Made by a program: the position numbers and the translations under genes. From Thinopyrum elongatum (lineage: Eukaryota > Streptophyta > Magnoliopsida > Poales > Poaceae), in the NCBI GenBank assembly GCA_011799875.1, contig CM022302.1, positions 304,865,048-304,929,047 of the forward strand: a stretch of 64,000 nucleotides of DNA, written 5' to 3'. Shown in pieces: positions 11,338 through 22,192 of this stretch. The notes under the pieces were generated by a model. That model was not told the origin of the DNA, did not search any database, and saw nothing but the letters and a program-made list of their open reading frames with translations. The stretch's first letter is position 1. The number at the start of each line of letters is the position of its first letter.

Positions 11338-12459
11338 CTAGGAAGAAGCACCGCCGTCGCCTTGGCTGCCGCCATCGCTCGCCTTGGGAAGCCCGTCGTT
11401 GATGATGCTGCTATCATCTTCGCCGCCGGCCTCTGCCGCCGCAGCTGCGGGGTCGGGGACGCAGCAGAACTTCCCCAGTAGGTCTTCTACCTGCTTCTTC
11501 ATGGCTTCAGCGGTAGCGGTGTGGAACTCAGGGGCCACCGGCTCGATCACTACGCTGAGGTCGAAGCCTGGGTCCCGTAGGTGGAGGTGGCTGAAGACGC
11601 ATGTTGCGGCCGAGGTGAAGAGCGCGCGGCACTCCTCCTCCACTGCGGAGTCCACTCCAGCAGCGACGCCCTCAAGTGCCTCAGCAAGCTTGGGGAGAAG
11701 CCCAGCAAGGCCATCCTCCGGAGTCACCAGCGGCTTTTCGTACCCTCCTCCATAGATGGAGCGCAGCGCCTCGCGAGACCTGTGCTCGAGGGAGACGAAG
11801 GCTTCGCGTTCCACGGCAGCCATTTTCTCAGCGGCGGTGAGGGTCTTATCCCTGGCCTCCAGCTGGACCATCGCCTCGGAGACGAACTGGGAATGGGACG
11901 CCTGGGCCTTGTCCACCTCCTCCTTCAGCTTGCCCAGGCGGTCCCGCTACACGGCTTGGTCGGCGGACGCCTGGACCAGCTTGGCGTCACGATTGGCAAG
12001 CATCGCCTCATGGGCCTTGAGCTCCTCCTCTTGTTGTGGAAGCCGTCGGGTGTGGGCAGCCTGCTCCTCGCGGAAAGCCTTCAGCTCGGCCTCCGCCTTG
12101 TTGCAGCGCTCCTTGGTGGACGCTGCATCGGCCATCGCTGCATCGCGAGCTCCCGTGGCTTCGTTGGCCTCCCTCTTGCTCTCCATGGCGGCGGCCTCAG
12201 CCCGGCTCCAGGCCGTCCTAGCGGACGCGTTGGCCGGGAGCCACCCCGAGATCAGCCACACGTGCTCCCTCACCAGGCACCTGTCGGCATCTTGGAGGTC
12301 GGCCTGGAGCTGATCGAGTGCGGCGTAAGCGTCCTCCAGGGCCCCGGGCCTGACGAGGGGGCCGCAGTCCGCCAGCACAAGGGCATGGGGAGGAGAAGGC
12401 ACCAGCGCGGTGGCTGGCGTCATTGCCAGGGAGGCAGCCATAGGAGCAACTTGGGGCAC
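11338..12459 (-). pseudogene. Antisense ORF, 3' exon (coiled-coil protein), one TAG
   Basis: The minus-strand frame is open from 12459 to 11338 except for a single TAG at 11947-11949. The upper part is Ala/Glu/Lys/Arg-rich with heptad-like spacing (residues 60-170, for example EAELKAFREEQAAHTRR), which suggests a coiled coil. The lower part continues with charged helices and an alanine-rich tail. It is in the same frame as the 528-codon ORF upstream, and I infer that the two are exons of one antisense gene. A GAGTAAG donor-like sequence at the end of the upstream piece supports splicing. Similar coiled-coil tails are common in the antisense ORFs of plant Gypsy elements. Confidence 0.65.
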
Positions 12460-12762
12460 TGGAGCCTCCGAACCCCCCCGGGCGCGACGGGGATGGGTGG
12501 CTCTAGAGCCTACTGGCCCACGGAAGCAGACTCCCCCTGAGGTTCCACCACCACGCCTTTGGGGGTCTGCTCCGTCACGAGGGAATGCGGGGCGACCTCT
12601 TCTGTCTACGTCGAAGCCGTCAAAGCTTTGGCGAGCGGTGGCGCCTCAGTGGTCCCGGCGTCCTCCTTCCTCTTCTTCACCACGACGCCCACCCTGATCA
12701 TCAGGAGGGGAGCACTGTGGGCATGGTATCAAGAGGCGACAAACGAAAACAAGGTAAGACAC

Positions 12763-14349
12763 TTACTCGTCAGGGGCGATGTACGCCCTCTTCCTGGACA
12801 AGGCCGGGGCACCTTCGACCTTCTTGGGCACGGTCTTGGCCGCGTCCTGGGGGTTGGCAGGGCAAACCACGGCTAGCTTTGGTGTGGCGCCAACAGGCGG
12901 CAAGGCAGAGGCGCCGCCTTGAGGAGGGGACGCCGCCCCGCTCTTCTTCAGGGTCGCTCGTCCTGGCCTCCGCAGGGCCGGGGGAGTGGCCCCGGACCTC
13001 GTGACGACCCCGGTGGAGCGTGGGGATTCCGCGACCAGGGGCTCGGCGGCGTCGTCATCATCCGTGAGGCCATGGAGAAGCTCGCTCTGAGATGGCAGGG
13101 AGATCTCCGCCACATCATCCACGGTCGCCTCTGAGTCTTCTTCGCCCTCTTCTCCAGCGTTGTCACCAGAAGACACCAACACCGGGGAGTTGGGGAGCTC
13201 GGGCGGCACGAGCCCCAGCTCGTTTAAGACAGGCATGGCGGCGACCAGCACCGCCCCGTCAGCATGGCGGTACAGCGGGATGTAAGCCGCCGGGAGGTTG
13301 CCCGGATCCCCCTCGAGCAGGGTGTTCATGGCCTTGTCCAGCTCTTCGCCCGTCAAGCTCCCCGAGCGCAGCCGGATGTCGTGCTCTGCGCCCTTGAACT
13401 CCCACATGGGGCGCGTGTGCGCCTGGAGCGGGGCCAAGCGCTGCGTCGGGAACTCCTTGACAAGCATGCCCCGCGTCAGCGCCCCGGCGGCCATGTCTGC
13501 AATCATCCTCCTCAAGACTTGCGCCGCCCGAAGGTCAGAGAGCTTCTCATGACCCCACCCATCAAGCTTCTCCAGCAGGTCGGTTGGCAATTCCAGCCGC
13601 GCGTGGAGGCCCCTGGCGTCCATGAAGACCCACTTGCGCCAGAAGTTCTCCACCTTCTTCCCGACCCTCATGAGCACGTTGCCTTTGTGGACCGCGGTGA
13701 AGGAGATGCAGCCGGAACGTAGGGTTGGATCATGCATCCGAAGATAGAAGAAGTGGCGAAGGAGCGCAATGGAGGGCCTCACGCCCACGAATGCCTCACA
13801 GTAAAAGGCGAAGATGGATAGGATGAGGATGGAGTTGGGCTGAAGATACAGGGCCTGAACCTGGTAGTGGTCGAGGACGGCAGTGAAGAACCCGGAGAAG
13901 GGCGGGACGAGCCCCGCAAGGACGCTGTGGAGGAAGAAGGGATAGAACGTCTCCGCCATGGTCTTTCGCTTGGCGGAGCCGGTCAAGAGCATCGTCTCAT
14001 TCCACTCGTTATCATTGCTCGCCGTCAACTGGAGCGCAGCGGCGAGGTGTTTCTCCTCGGTGATGGAGTACGCATTGAGGGCCGGCGCAGGAGAGGAGGA
14101 GGAGCCCGCGGCTTGCGCGGTCGACTTCGCCTTCCCGGATGCCATCTGTGAGATCTTGGGAGAAGAGATGCGGAAGGGAGGAGGAATTCGACCAGATCTG
14201 GAGATGCTCTCGGCAGGAGGAAAGGGGATCTGGAGCAAGGCGAAGAAAAGGAAATGATGGCGCGGTGCGGGCGCCAGTCTTTTGTCAGCCTGGACAATTG
14301 CCGAGGCAGTGTGGGGAAGTGCAGATGCCCACGTCCCATCAAGCGCCAT
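12763..14349 (-). CDS. Antisense ORF of the Gypsy element, putative gypsy-type transposase-domain protein
   Basis: This is a long open frame (528 codons) opposite to gag. A start at 14148 (MASGKAKSTAQAAG) is more natural than the first ATG. The core (SGFFTAVLDHYQVQALYLQP, SILILSIFAFYCEAFVGVRP, then HFFYLRMHDP and FWRKWVFMDARG) matches what I know as the putative gypsy-type transposase domain of plant genomes, which has no proven enzymatic role. An acidic and proline-rich tail follows. The ORF ends at TAA within GAGTAAG, a good 5' splice site, so translation probably continues in the exon at 11338-12459. Known Tat/Retand elements carry such antisense genes; their function is unknown. Confidence 0.75.
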   Translation of the reverse strand: MALDGTWASALPHTASAIVQADKRLAPAPRHHFLFFALLQIPFPPAESISRSGRIPPPFRISSPKISQMASGKAKSTAQAAGSSSSPAPALNAYSITEEKHLAAALQLTASNDNEWNETMLLTGSAKRKTMAETFYPFFLHSVLAGLVPPFSGFFTAVLDHYQVQALYLQPNSILILSIFAFYCEAFVGVRPSIALLRHFFYLRMHDPTLRSGCISFTAVHKGNVLMRVGKKVENFWRKWVFMDARGLHARLELPTDLLEKLDGWGHEKLSDLRAAQVLRRMIADMAAGALTRGMLVKEFPTQRLAPLQAHTRPMWEFKGAEHDIRLRSGSLTGEELDKAMNTLLEGDPGNLPAAYIPLYRHADGAVLVAAMPVLNELGLVPPELPNSPVLVSSGDNAGEEGEEDSEATVDDVAEISLPSQSELLHGLTDDDDAAEPLVAESPRSTGVVTRSGATPPALRRPGRATLKKSGAASPPQGGASALPPVGATPKLAVVCPANPQDAAKTVPKKVEGAPALSRKRAYIAPDE

Positions 14350-14429
14350 GCGTCGGCTCGGTCACAGGAGATTGGGGCCCACGGCGCTTCGCCCTTGCCC
14401 CTTGGCTTCGCCAAGTCTGAGCACGCCTT

Positions 14430-14444
14430 GGGCCCGGGGGCTAC
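14430..14444 (+). promoter_or_regulatory. Polypurine-tract region
   Basis: GGCCCGGGGGCTAC lies immediately before the 3' LTR, the place where plus-strand DNA synthesis is primed. It resembles the tract at 561-573. Confidence 0.6.
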
Positions 14445-15308
14445 TGTCGGCGTTCTGGGAACCAGGGTACCCAGACTTGCCAGCCTGCGGCCCATGGCGT
14501 GGCTCCATCGACGGCCTGGTATGGCCCACCTACGAAGGTTACCAAGACAAGACCCTCACGAGGGGCCAAGCCTCCCGAGGAAGACGACGCCAAGACCTCT
14601 TGAGGGAGCGACCTTCCCAGGCTGCCTCCTGAGGAGCGGAGATTCCTATGCAAGTGCCCAACCTCATGAGGTTGCGGTGACGCAAGCCATCACGACCAAG
14701 GCCAGACAGGCGCCAGCGGGCGCAGAGAAGACAGTTTCCCCTTTGGTGCTAAGGAGGCAAGTGCATGCATGGGTTCCCGAGCAATTAGGCAAAGGTTTCC
14801 ATTCCAGTGCAACAAGACCAGGACCACCAGGACGGCAGGACGGATGTCATTGCCAAGCCCACCACGGTGTCACGACCAGAAGCTTTGCAGGCGAAGACCA
14901 CCTTTCATCAGGATAAGATGTACTACTTGTCCCCTTTCAAATTGGCCACTGCGGGATCCCTTCCCGCCTATGTTTTGGGGGAAGAGGACCAAGGCCATGA
15001 TATATATAGGTTAGCCACCACCATAGAGAAGGCGGACTCACTCTCACCCCAGAGCAGACCTCGCGAGGTTGTTCATCCCTTATACTTGTTCATCCTCAGC
15101 CCCTCGTGAGGCAAACCCACCACAAAGCAGGAGTGGGGTCTTACACCGCAAGGTGGCCCTAACCTGGGTAAACTGCCATGTTCATCTTCTTCCTTGTTCA
15201 TCGAGCTAGGCTGTAGGGCGACGAGTTGGTTGGTTGGATAGGTTGACTTCTTCGCACACGCCCCAGAGTTCGAACCTTTCTTGGGTCTACGGAGCCCTTA
15301 ATCCGACA
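14445..15308 (+). repeat. 3' LTR of the 9.45 kb Gypsy element
   Basis: It starts TGTCGGCGTTCTGG and ends CCGACA, 864 bp, colinear with the 5' LTR. Substitutions are spread over the whole length, mostly transitions by eye. Confidence 0.92.
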
Positions 15309-17319
15309 CCAAAGTCTTTCTATTCCTTCTAACCTTTTTGCTGCATTGTGCAGAGAAAGAAAAATTCTCCTCAGATGGATCTCTTGGTTGTAGTGACTCA
15401 ACAACTGATCCAGCAGTGTTTTGCAGTTCTGGGAAGAGAGCTCTAGGCACAGGACGCTGCACAATCTCCTCTGTGGGCTCATTCCAAGTCAGCCTTGGGG
15501 CATTACTGAAAGCCAAGTCCTAGATCCTCTTGGAGAGCATCACTGACTGGATTGGCAATACCTGCAGTGGCTTAGGGACCTCAGTGATGATGGCATAATC
15601 AAGTAATGTCTCAAAGGACCTCTTCAAAGCAAGCTTAGGTGCCAATTCTGTCCCAAGCACAACATTAACAGCATCTTGGATAACAACCTCTTGCTCCAAG
15701 GCAACCACTGGTGGCTGATAGAGAACCAAAGCCCAATCATCAGGATTATATGCATGATCATTTCCCATCTCAATCACTTCATTCTGTAACTGGACCTGCT
15801 GATCCACCTCAGGCATAACTGGTTGTTCTCCATTATGCATAACTGGCTGCTCTTCATCTGGTATAAGCACAAAATTAGGCTGGCCATTGTGCTGCTCCAC
15901 AGAGTCAGACTGGTCAGGCTGGTCAATTACCATGGACTCCTGTTCTGGTATGTGAACTTCCTGATGATGATCAGCAGCTTCACAAACATCATTGCCCCAA
16001 TTGTTGTCACCAACCTCAGGCTGATCGACAGGCGGTGGCGGCGGCGGAGGGATGTCATTCCATCCTAATGCAGGGTATGGAGGCAGAATGAACTGAGGAA
16101 GCTAAGGGACAGGCACACCGGGCATAGGGTGGGGATTTCCATTAATGGGCATCCAATCCTCATCCTAAGGCATCTGCTCGGCGAAATTTGCGCCAAGTAT
16201 GTAAATAGGTGTAGTCCAGGAGACTCTGGCCCCGCCCCAAGCAGCATAATCTAAGAAAACAACATCTCTGGGAACCAGAGCATCTTCAGGAAATGATGCA
16301 AAAACCAAAGACCTGACCAAATATGGATCTTCACTATTCCAATGATGAAACTTGCCAAAAGTGTTTACTACAGCCCTTATGTTCTCCGTATTACGCAGAT
16401 CCAACGGAATGCCCAAGAACATTATCAAACCCTGACGAAAACCCTGAGCCCCACGAAAACCCTCACCCTCATCATGCTTCATGAAATGAACAAAACGATC
16501 GCTTCCTAGAGCTTGGGGAGGGAGCTGGAGCAAAGAGAATCGAACTGCAGGGTCTCTGACTCGAAATAATCCGACGACATTGATCTAAGGCTGCATAGAA
16601 CGAACCTAATATCCGTGGTCTTCTAGCCAATCAGCAACTTCTTCTCTGGCCGCACCCATCTAATCCAATGGCGGCATAGGCATCACTTCAGCAAGCATGA
16701 AATCTTCATGGCGGCGCACTATGGGTACGTGCGGCATCACGAACGTTCGAGGCCAGCGTGCATCCCCTCCATCAATGATGTGATGTCCAGCAGGGACATA
16801 TTGCATTGGGTCTAGAGGGAAATTCGCCATGGCTAGCGAGGGAGCCGGTGAGGGAGGATAGGAAGGTGGTGGCGGAGTCACTGGTGGGGTATTGGTAGGC
16901 GTCTTGGGGCGAAGGTTGATGGAACTGGGCGAGGTGGTCAGTGTGTGCAAAAATGAGGAGTCCAAGTTTGGTAAAGAACCTGTCAGAGAGATATTCTCAC
17001 TCCCTCCTTCTTGAACCTTGGAAGTTGCATCGTTAGCGGGTTTTGGTTTCCAAACCAAGCCCAATCTCTTGGCAAAGTGGGCACAATCTCTCCTCCGATG
17101 ACCAACACGAGAACAGCCCAAGCACTTTAAAGTTGACATGCAGGAAGATAAAAAATGACCCTTTTTAAAACAGAGCTGGCACGTAACAATCTCATCCACC
17201 ATTTGATCTACCATTTTATCAAAATACTCTATGGCCTCTCGTGGGCTGGGTACTACCGTCAGAAGTGATGGCCCAGATAAGTTTTGGCCTATAACCATAT
17301 CACCATGGCCGGAGCACAA
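15309..17319 (-). pseudogene. LINE ORF1 (zinc-knuckle nucleic-acid-binding protein), N-terminal and middle
   Basis: One minus-strand frame runs from 17319 to the Gypsy insertion. ORF1 proteins of plant L1 elements bind the element's RNA. Two CCHC knuckles are visible near the N-terminus (CQLCFKKGHFLSSC and CLGCSRVGHRRRDC, about 17075-17200), then a proline-rich linker. A globular segment at 16165-16533 (GIPLDLRNTENIRAVVNTFG, VSWTTPIYILG) and an acidic segment at 15520-15933 follow. Six in-frame stops (16660, 16606, 16585, 16165, 16102 and 15520, low coordinate of each codon) are all TAG. The last piece, 15309-15516, joins to 5855. The knuckles preceding the globular part is the order seen; domain names beyond the knuckles are uncertain. 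Confidence 0.75.
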
Positions 17320-17513
17320 TCACGTTGGGGAAGCTTTAGTTATTTGATATCAGATTATGTTAATTAATTATACCTCCAGAGCCGGATGAGCCGGAATCAT
17401 CTGGCTCTGGAGGTATAATTAATTAACCTAAACTATGATCTCCGACGCCCATTCCCGTCGTGCAACTCCATCCTGTCGTCGGCCGTTGGGGGTATGCCAG
17501 TATGTGTGGGTAA
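17320..17513 (-). mobile_element. LINE 5' leader with a long foldback
   Basis: This is non-coding sequence upstream of ORF1. It holds the inverted repeat described at 17359-17427 and is cut at 17513/17519 by the Athila-like element. The leader probably resumes at 23912. Confidence 0.5.
17359..17427. repeat. Near-perfect 69-nt foldback
   Basis: Arms 17359-17383 and 17403-17427 are perfect 25-bp reverse complements (GTTAATTAATTATACCTCC... and its mirror). The 19-nt loop can pair five further bases (GATGA with TCATC). RNA from either strand would form a long hairpin. The ends contain TTAATTAA. Confidence 0.9.
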
Positions 17514-17518
17514 CTAGC

Positions 17519-18642
17519 GAGTGCTACTTCTGAGCTACATTGGGATTTCCTCGAAGAGGAGAGGATGACGTAGTACAGTAGAGACAAGTATTTCCCTCAT
17601 TTATGAAACCAAGGTTATCAATCTAGTAGGATAACCAAGCAACACTATGTAAACAGCACCTGCACACAAACAACAAATACTTGCAACCCAACGTGTAAAG
17701 GGGTTGTCAATCCCTCAAGGTTATGAGTAAGATTAAATTGTATAGGATTTGATAAATAGGTCTAACTAAACTACAAAATCGAACCCATCACAAAGCACCT
17801 CTTCCCATGGCAAGATAAATTAATCTAGTTGGCCAAATCAAACCAATAAATCAGAGAAGAAATACGAGGCTATATTTATCATGCATAAAATAGTTCAGAT
17901 AAAACTCAAATAATATTCATGGATAGATCTGATCATAAACTCACAATTCATCGGATCTCAACAAACACACCGCAAAAAAGAATTACATCAGATAGAACTC
18001 CAAGAACATCAAGGAGAACATTGAATTGAAGGACATCAAGAGAGAAGAAGCCATCTAGCTACTAACTATGGACCCGTAGGTTTGTGGTAAACTACTCACG
18101 CATCATAGGAGGGGCAACAAGGTTGATGAAGAACCCCTCCGTGATCGATTCCCCCTCCGGCAGTGTACCGGAGGAGGCCTCCAGATGGGATCTCTCGAGA
18201 ACAGAGGCTTGTGGCGGCGGAAAAAGTATTTTGTGGACTCCCCCGAGGGTTTTCTGATTTATGGGTATTTATAGAGGCAGAATTAGGTCAAACGGAGCCT
18301 CATGGGCCCACCACCCATCAGGGCGCGCCTGCCCCCCTAGGCGTGCCCTGGTGGGTCGTGGGCCCATGCTCCCACTTCTGGTCTTCTCTCAAAGCTTCTA
18401 GTGTCCCAAATGTCAAGAAAAAAAATCTCCAAAAAGTTTCGTGGTGTTTGGATTTCTTTTGGTACTAATATTCTGCGAAACCAAAAACAAGCAAAAAACA
18501 ACAACTGGCACTGGGCACTAAGTTAATAGGTTAGTCCCAAAAAATGGTATAAAGTGGCTTGTAAATGTATATAAAACATCCAAGATTGATACTTTAATAG
18601 CATGGAACAATCAAAAATTATAGATACGTTGGAGACGTATCA
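17519..18642 (-). repeat. 3' LTR of the Athila/Sabrina-like element, internally deleted
   Basis: It is colinear with 22374-23906 except for a missing segment of about 435 bp (corresponding to about 22620-23055), which explains the length difference. Its outer end on the minus strand is ...GTAGCACTC. Confidence 0.85.
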
Positions 18643-18658
18643 AGCATCCCCAAGGTTA
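18643..18658 (-). promoter_or_regulatory. Polypurine tract
   Basis: The minus strand reads CCTTGGGGATGCT directly before TGATACG of the 3' LTR. Confidence 0.65.
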
Positions 18659-19970
18659 ATTCCTTCTCGTCCTCACGTAGGTAAATGATAAAAACAGAAT
18701 TTTTGATGTGGAATGCTACCTAACATGTCGATCACATATTCTTTTCTTTTGTAGAATGGATATTTGGAATTTAAATGATTCAAAGCAATAGTCTATAATT
18801 TGACATGAAGACCTCAATACTCAAGCATATCAACAAGCAACCATGTCTTTTAAAATATCAACACTAAAGAAAGCTATCCCTAGCCCATTATGCTCAGTCA
18901 TTCATCCATTTATGAAACACACTCAAATATTAGCTACATCCAATGCACAAGTATGAAAATAGTGTTCCCTAGTTGCTGCTTTATAAGAGAAGATGGAGAC
19001 TCAAAATAAATAAAAAATGCATAAAAGTAAATAGAAATGCCCTTTGCAGAGGGAAGCAGAGATTTGTAGAGGTGCCAGAGCTCATAGCTTAAATTGAGAG
19101 ATAAAAATATTTTGAGAGGCATCCTTTTCCTGTCAACGAAAACGACCGAGAATTCCCAATATCTTCCATGCTAAATAAATCATAGGTGGTTCCCAAACAT
19201 AAAATAAAATTTATTTCCTTTCGACCATTCTTCCATAATCCATGGCTAGCCGTATCCACGGGTGCCTTCCATACCAACACTTTCCAAGGAATTTATTATG
19301 AACAACATATTTTTTTTTTCATTTCGGGACTGGGCATCCCTATTATCTGCCACACTCTCGTGCAATGACAAGTGAATAAACAGTCATCTTGAGAATAACA
19401 TACCTAGCATGGAAAGTATTGGCCACCCCTGCCGCTTCTTGAGCAGTACGGGCACACAAAAAGGAAATTCATTTTGACAATTAGAGTTGGCACATCCAAA
19501 TTTACTTGGAATGGCATGGAAATATTGCATATAGGTAGGTTTGGTGGACTCATTTGGCAAAACTTTGGTTTAAGGAGTTGTATGCACAAGCAGTATTCCC
19601 GCTTAGTACAAATGAAGGCTAGCAAATAGATTGAGAAGCAAACAAAAAAAAACAAAAATGATCATAAACACGCAATAAACATAACTAACACTGAATAATG
19701 CACCACAAGTAGGATGTAACTTTGTTGCATAACTATTGACTTTCGTGCTTGCATAGAGAATCACAAACCTTAACACCGATATTCTTACTAAAGCATAATT
19801 ACTCAGCAACATGACTCACTTATCACTATCTCCATATCACAAAACTATTGCAAGGAATCAAGTTTATAATATCCAATGATCTTCATGAAAGTTTTTATTA
19901 TATCCTTCTTGAATATCTATCACTTTGGGACCAAATTCATATCTTATGCAAATTATCATTGCTATTATCA
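18659..19970. other. Non-coding internal region of the Athila-like element
   Basis: AT-rich sequence without a recognisable domain. Short ORFs are scattered on both strands. It is the 3' internal part of an element that has lost pol. Confidence 0.6.
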
Positions 19971-19971
19971 A

Positions 19972-20355
19972 CTCTCAAACAAATTTAAGTGAAGCACGAG
20001 AGCATATATTTGTTCAAAAAAATTCAACTCTCAAAATAATATAAGTGAAGCATGAGAGTGCATTTCTTCAAAATTTACTAACTCTCAAAATAGTCTAAGT
20101 GAAGCATGAGAGCATGTTTCTTCAAAATTTATTTGCTCTCAAAATAATCTAAGTGAAGCATGAGAGCATATTTCTTTAAAATTTACCACCTCTCAAAATA
20201 ATTTAAGTGAAGCATGAGAGCATATTTATTTAAAATTTACTAACTCTCAAAATAATCTAAGTGAAGCATGAGAGTGTATTTCTTCAAAATTAAATCACCA
20301 CCGTGCTCAAAAAGATTTAAGTGAAGCACATAGAGCAATTGCCTAGCTCAAAAAA
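19972..20355. repeat. 54-bp minisatellite
   Basis: CTCTCAAAATAAT-TAAGTGAAGCATGAGAG units recur at 19972, 20028, 20082, 20136, 20190 and 20244, then degenerate copies follow. The period is 54 bp (56 for the first step). Confidence 0.9.
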
Positions 20356-21424
20356 TTAAGTGAAGCACATAGAACAATTCTAACAAATCATGATATCATT
20401 ATGGCTCTCTCAAATAGGTTTGTCTAGCAAGGATGATTGTGGCATACTAAAATGAAAAAAAGCAAAGACTCATATAATACGAGACGGTCCAAGCAAAACT
20501 CATGATATGTGACGAACAAAAATATAGCTCCAAGTAAAATTACCGATGGTCGTTAGAAGAAAGAGGGGATGCCTTCCGGGGCATCCCCAAGCTTAGTTGC
20601 TTGGGAGTCCTTGAATATTACCTTGGGCTGCCATGGGCATCCCCAAGCTTAGGCTGTTGCCACTCCTTATTCCTTCATCCCTCATGATGTCACCCAAAAC
20701 TTGAAACCTTCAATCAGACAAAACTTACAAAAACCTTCATGAGATCCGTTAGTATAATAAAGCAAATCACCACTTTAAGTACTATTGCAAACCCATTCAT
20801 ATTTTATTATTGCATTATGCCTACTATATTCCAACTTTACCATGGCTTATACCCCCCGATACAATCCATTGATTCATCAAAATAAGCACACAATGCAACG
20901 AAAATAGAATCTGTCAAAAACAGAACAGTCTACAGTAATCTGAACTGTGACCCTACTTCTGTAAGTCCAAAAACACTGAAAAATTAGGACAATGTGAGCA
21001 ATTTGTATACCAATTATGTGTAAAACATTCAGAGCAAAAGCACATTTCTGTGAATTTACAAAATTCTAGAGCTGGGCGCAAAAGTTTCTGTTTTTCAACA
21101 GAATTAAGTCAACTATCACCCACACCATCCTAAAGGCTTTACTTGGCACAAACACTAATTAAAACTTCAAAATCACAATTATAACAGTAGCATAATTGTG
21201 TATTTATTAAATAACATCAAAGAAATAAAAATTTAATGGATAGCTATTGGGTTGCCTCCCAACAAGTGCTTTCTTTATAGCCATTAAGATAGGCTTGAAA
21301 TTTTAACGATGCTCAGATGAAAGATAAGAACTGAAGCACAAAGAGAGCATCATAATACATGCGTCAAACACATTTAAGTCTAACATACTTCCTATGCATA
21401 GGCATTTTATATGTAAAAAAATCA
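20356..21424. other. Non-coding internal region
   Basis: No gene is seen. GCATCCCCAAGCTTAG occurs twice (about 20580-20595 and 20638-20653), a word typical of Sabrina-like internal DNA. Confidence 0.55.
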
Positions 21425-22192
21425 TCAAGACAAGAAATATCTAGCATATGCAAAGGAGAGGAATAAAACATTGACAATCTCAACATATTTTCCTCTCTCA
21501 TAATAATTACATGTAGGATCATAATCAAATTCAACAATATAGCTATCATGTAAGATTTTCTCTCCATGATCCGCATGCATAAAATTCTTAAAGTCTTCCA
21601 AAATAGCTGGATTAACATCAACTAAAGTCATGATCTCTTCAAATCCACTTTTATAAAAAAATTCATAAGATTGAAAAATCTCCAAATATCCGGGATTATT
21701 TTGATCTAAAGTTGACACTCTTACAAACCCACTTTTAGTATTATCGCAAACATATTCATCATGAGGCTTAAATAAATTTTCAAAATCATAAGAAGCATTA
21801 TCACCCCAATCATGATCATTGCAATAAGTAGTGGACATAACATAATCATCATCCCCAAGCTTGGGGTTTTGCATATTATTAGCATAATTGACATTAATAG
21901 AATTTATAATAACATCATTGTAATCATGCTTTTCATTAAAGGAGCTATCATGAATCACTTTATAAAAAATTTCATTCAACACTTCATCATAATTTTCAGA
22001 TTCACGATCTTCAAGCAAAATCTCATAAAGATAATCTAGTGTACTCAACTCACTAGCGATTGGTTCATCATAATTGGATCTTTTAAAAATATTAGCAAGA
22101 GGATGAGGACCCATATTAATTTTTCTTATATATTCTTTTGTTTTTGAGTGTTGACATGAAGGCAAAAAGCAAGCAAATGAGCAAACAATCAA
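21425..22192 (-). CDS. Acidic hypothetical protein of the Athila-like element
   Basis: This 255-codon open frame lies just inside the 5' LTR and primer site, in element orientation. The product is rich in Asp, Glu, Asn and Tyr, starts with a hydrophobic stretch (MIVCSFACFLP) and shows no zinc knuckle, protease or gag core that I recognise. It occupies the place of gag. It may be a gag remnant or an element-specific protein. That the frame is still open in an otherwise decayed element is the main oddity. Confidence 0.45.
   Translation of the reverse strand: MIVCSFACFLPSCQHSKTKEYIRKINMGPHPLANIFKRSNYDEPIASELSTLDYLYEILLEDRESENYDEVLNEIFYKVIHDSSFNEKHDYNDVIINSINVNYANNMQNPKLGDDDYVMSTTYCNDHDWGDNASYDFENLFKPHDEYVCDNTKSGFVRVSTLDQNNPGYLEIFQSYEFFYKSGFEEIMTLVDVNPAILEDFKNFMHADHGEKILHDSYIVEFDYDPTCNYYERGKYVEIVNVLFLSFAYARYFLS

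Larger units (their letters stand above)
5856..15308 (+). mobile_element. Non-autonomous Gypsy LTR retrotransposon (Tat/Retand-like) with antisense ORF
   Basis: Two LTRs of equal length (864 bp) bound the element. Internal order on the plus strand is primer-site region, gag, aspartic protease and a short, decayed start of reverse transcriptase. RNase H and integrase are absent. A long minus-strand ORF then occupies the 3' half, and a purine-rich tract precedes the 3' LTR. Gag-pro on + plus an antisense ORF near the 3' LTR is the known layout of some plant Tat/Retand Gypsy elements. Loss of most of pol makes it non-autonomous. The element sits in LINE ORF1 and shows no 5-bp target duplication (AGAAA left, CCAAA right). 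Confidence 0.88.

Noticed and set aside
11581..12540. 319-codon plus-strand ORF opposite the antisense gene
   Set aside because: Shadow of the minus-strand gene; Leu/Gly/Arg-rich text without domain.
13867..14916. Plus-strand ORFs running into the 3' LTR
   Set aside because: They cross the purine tract and LTR border; chance frames in GC-rich sequence.
19972..20355. CRISPR-like spaced repeats
   Set aside because: The whole 54-bp unit is repeated with no unique spacers, in plant nuclear DNA; it is a minisatellite.
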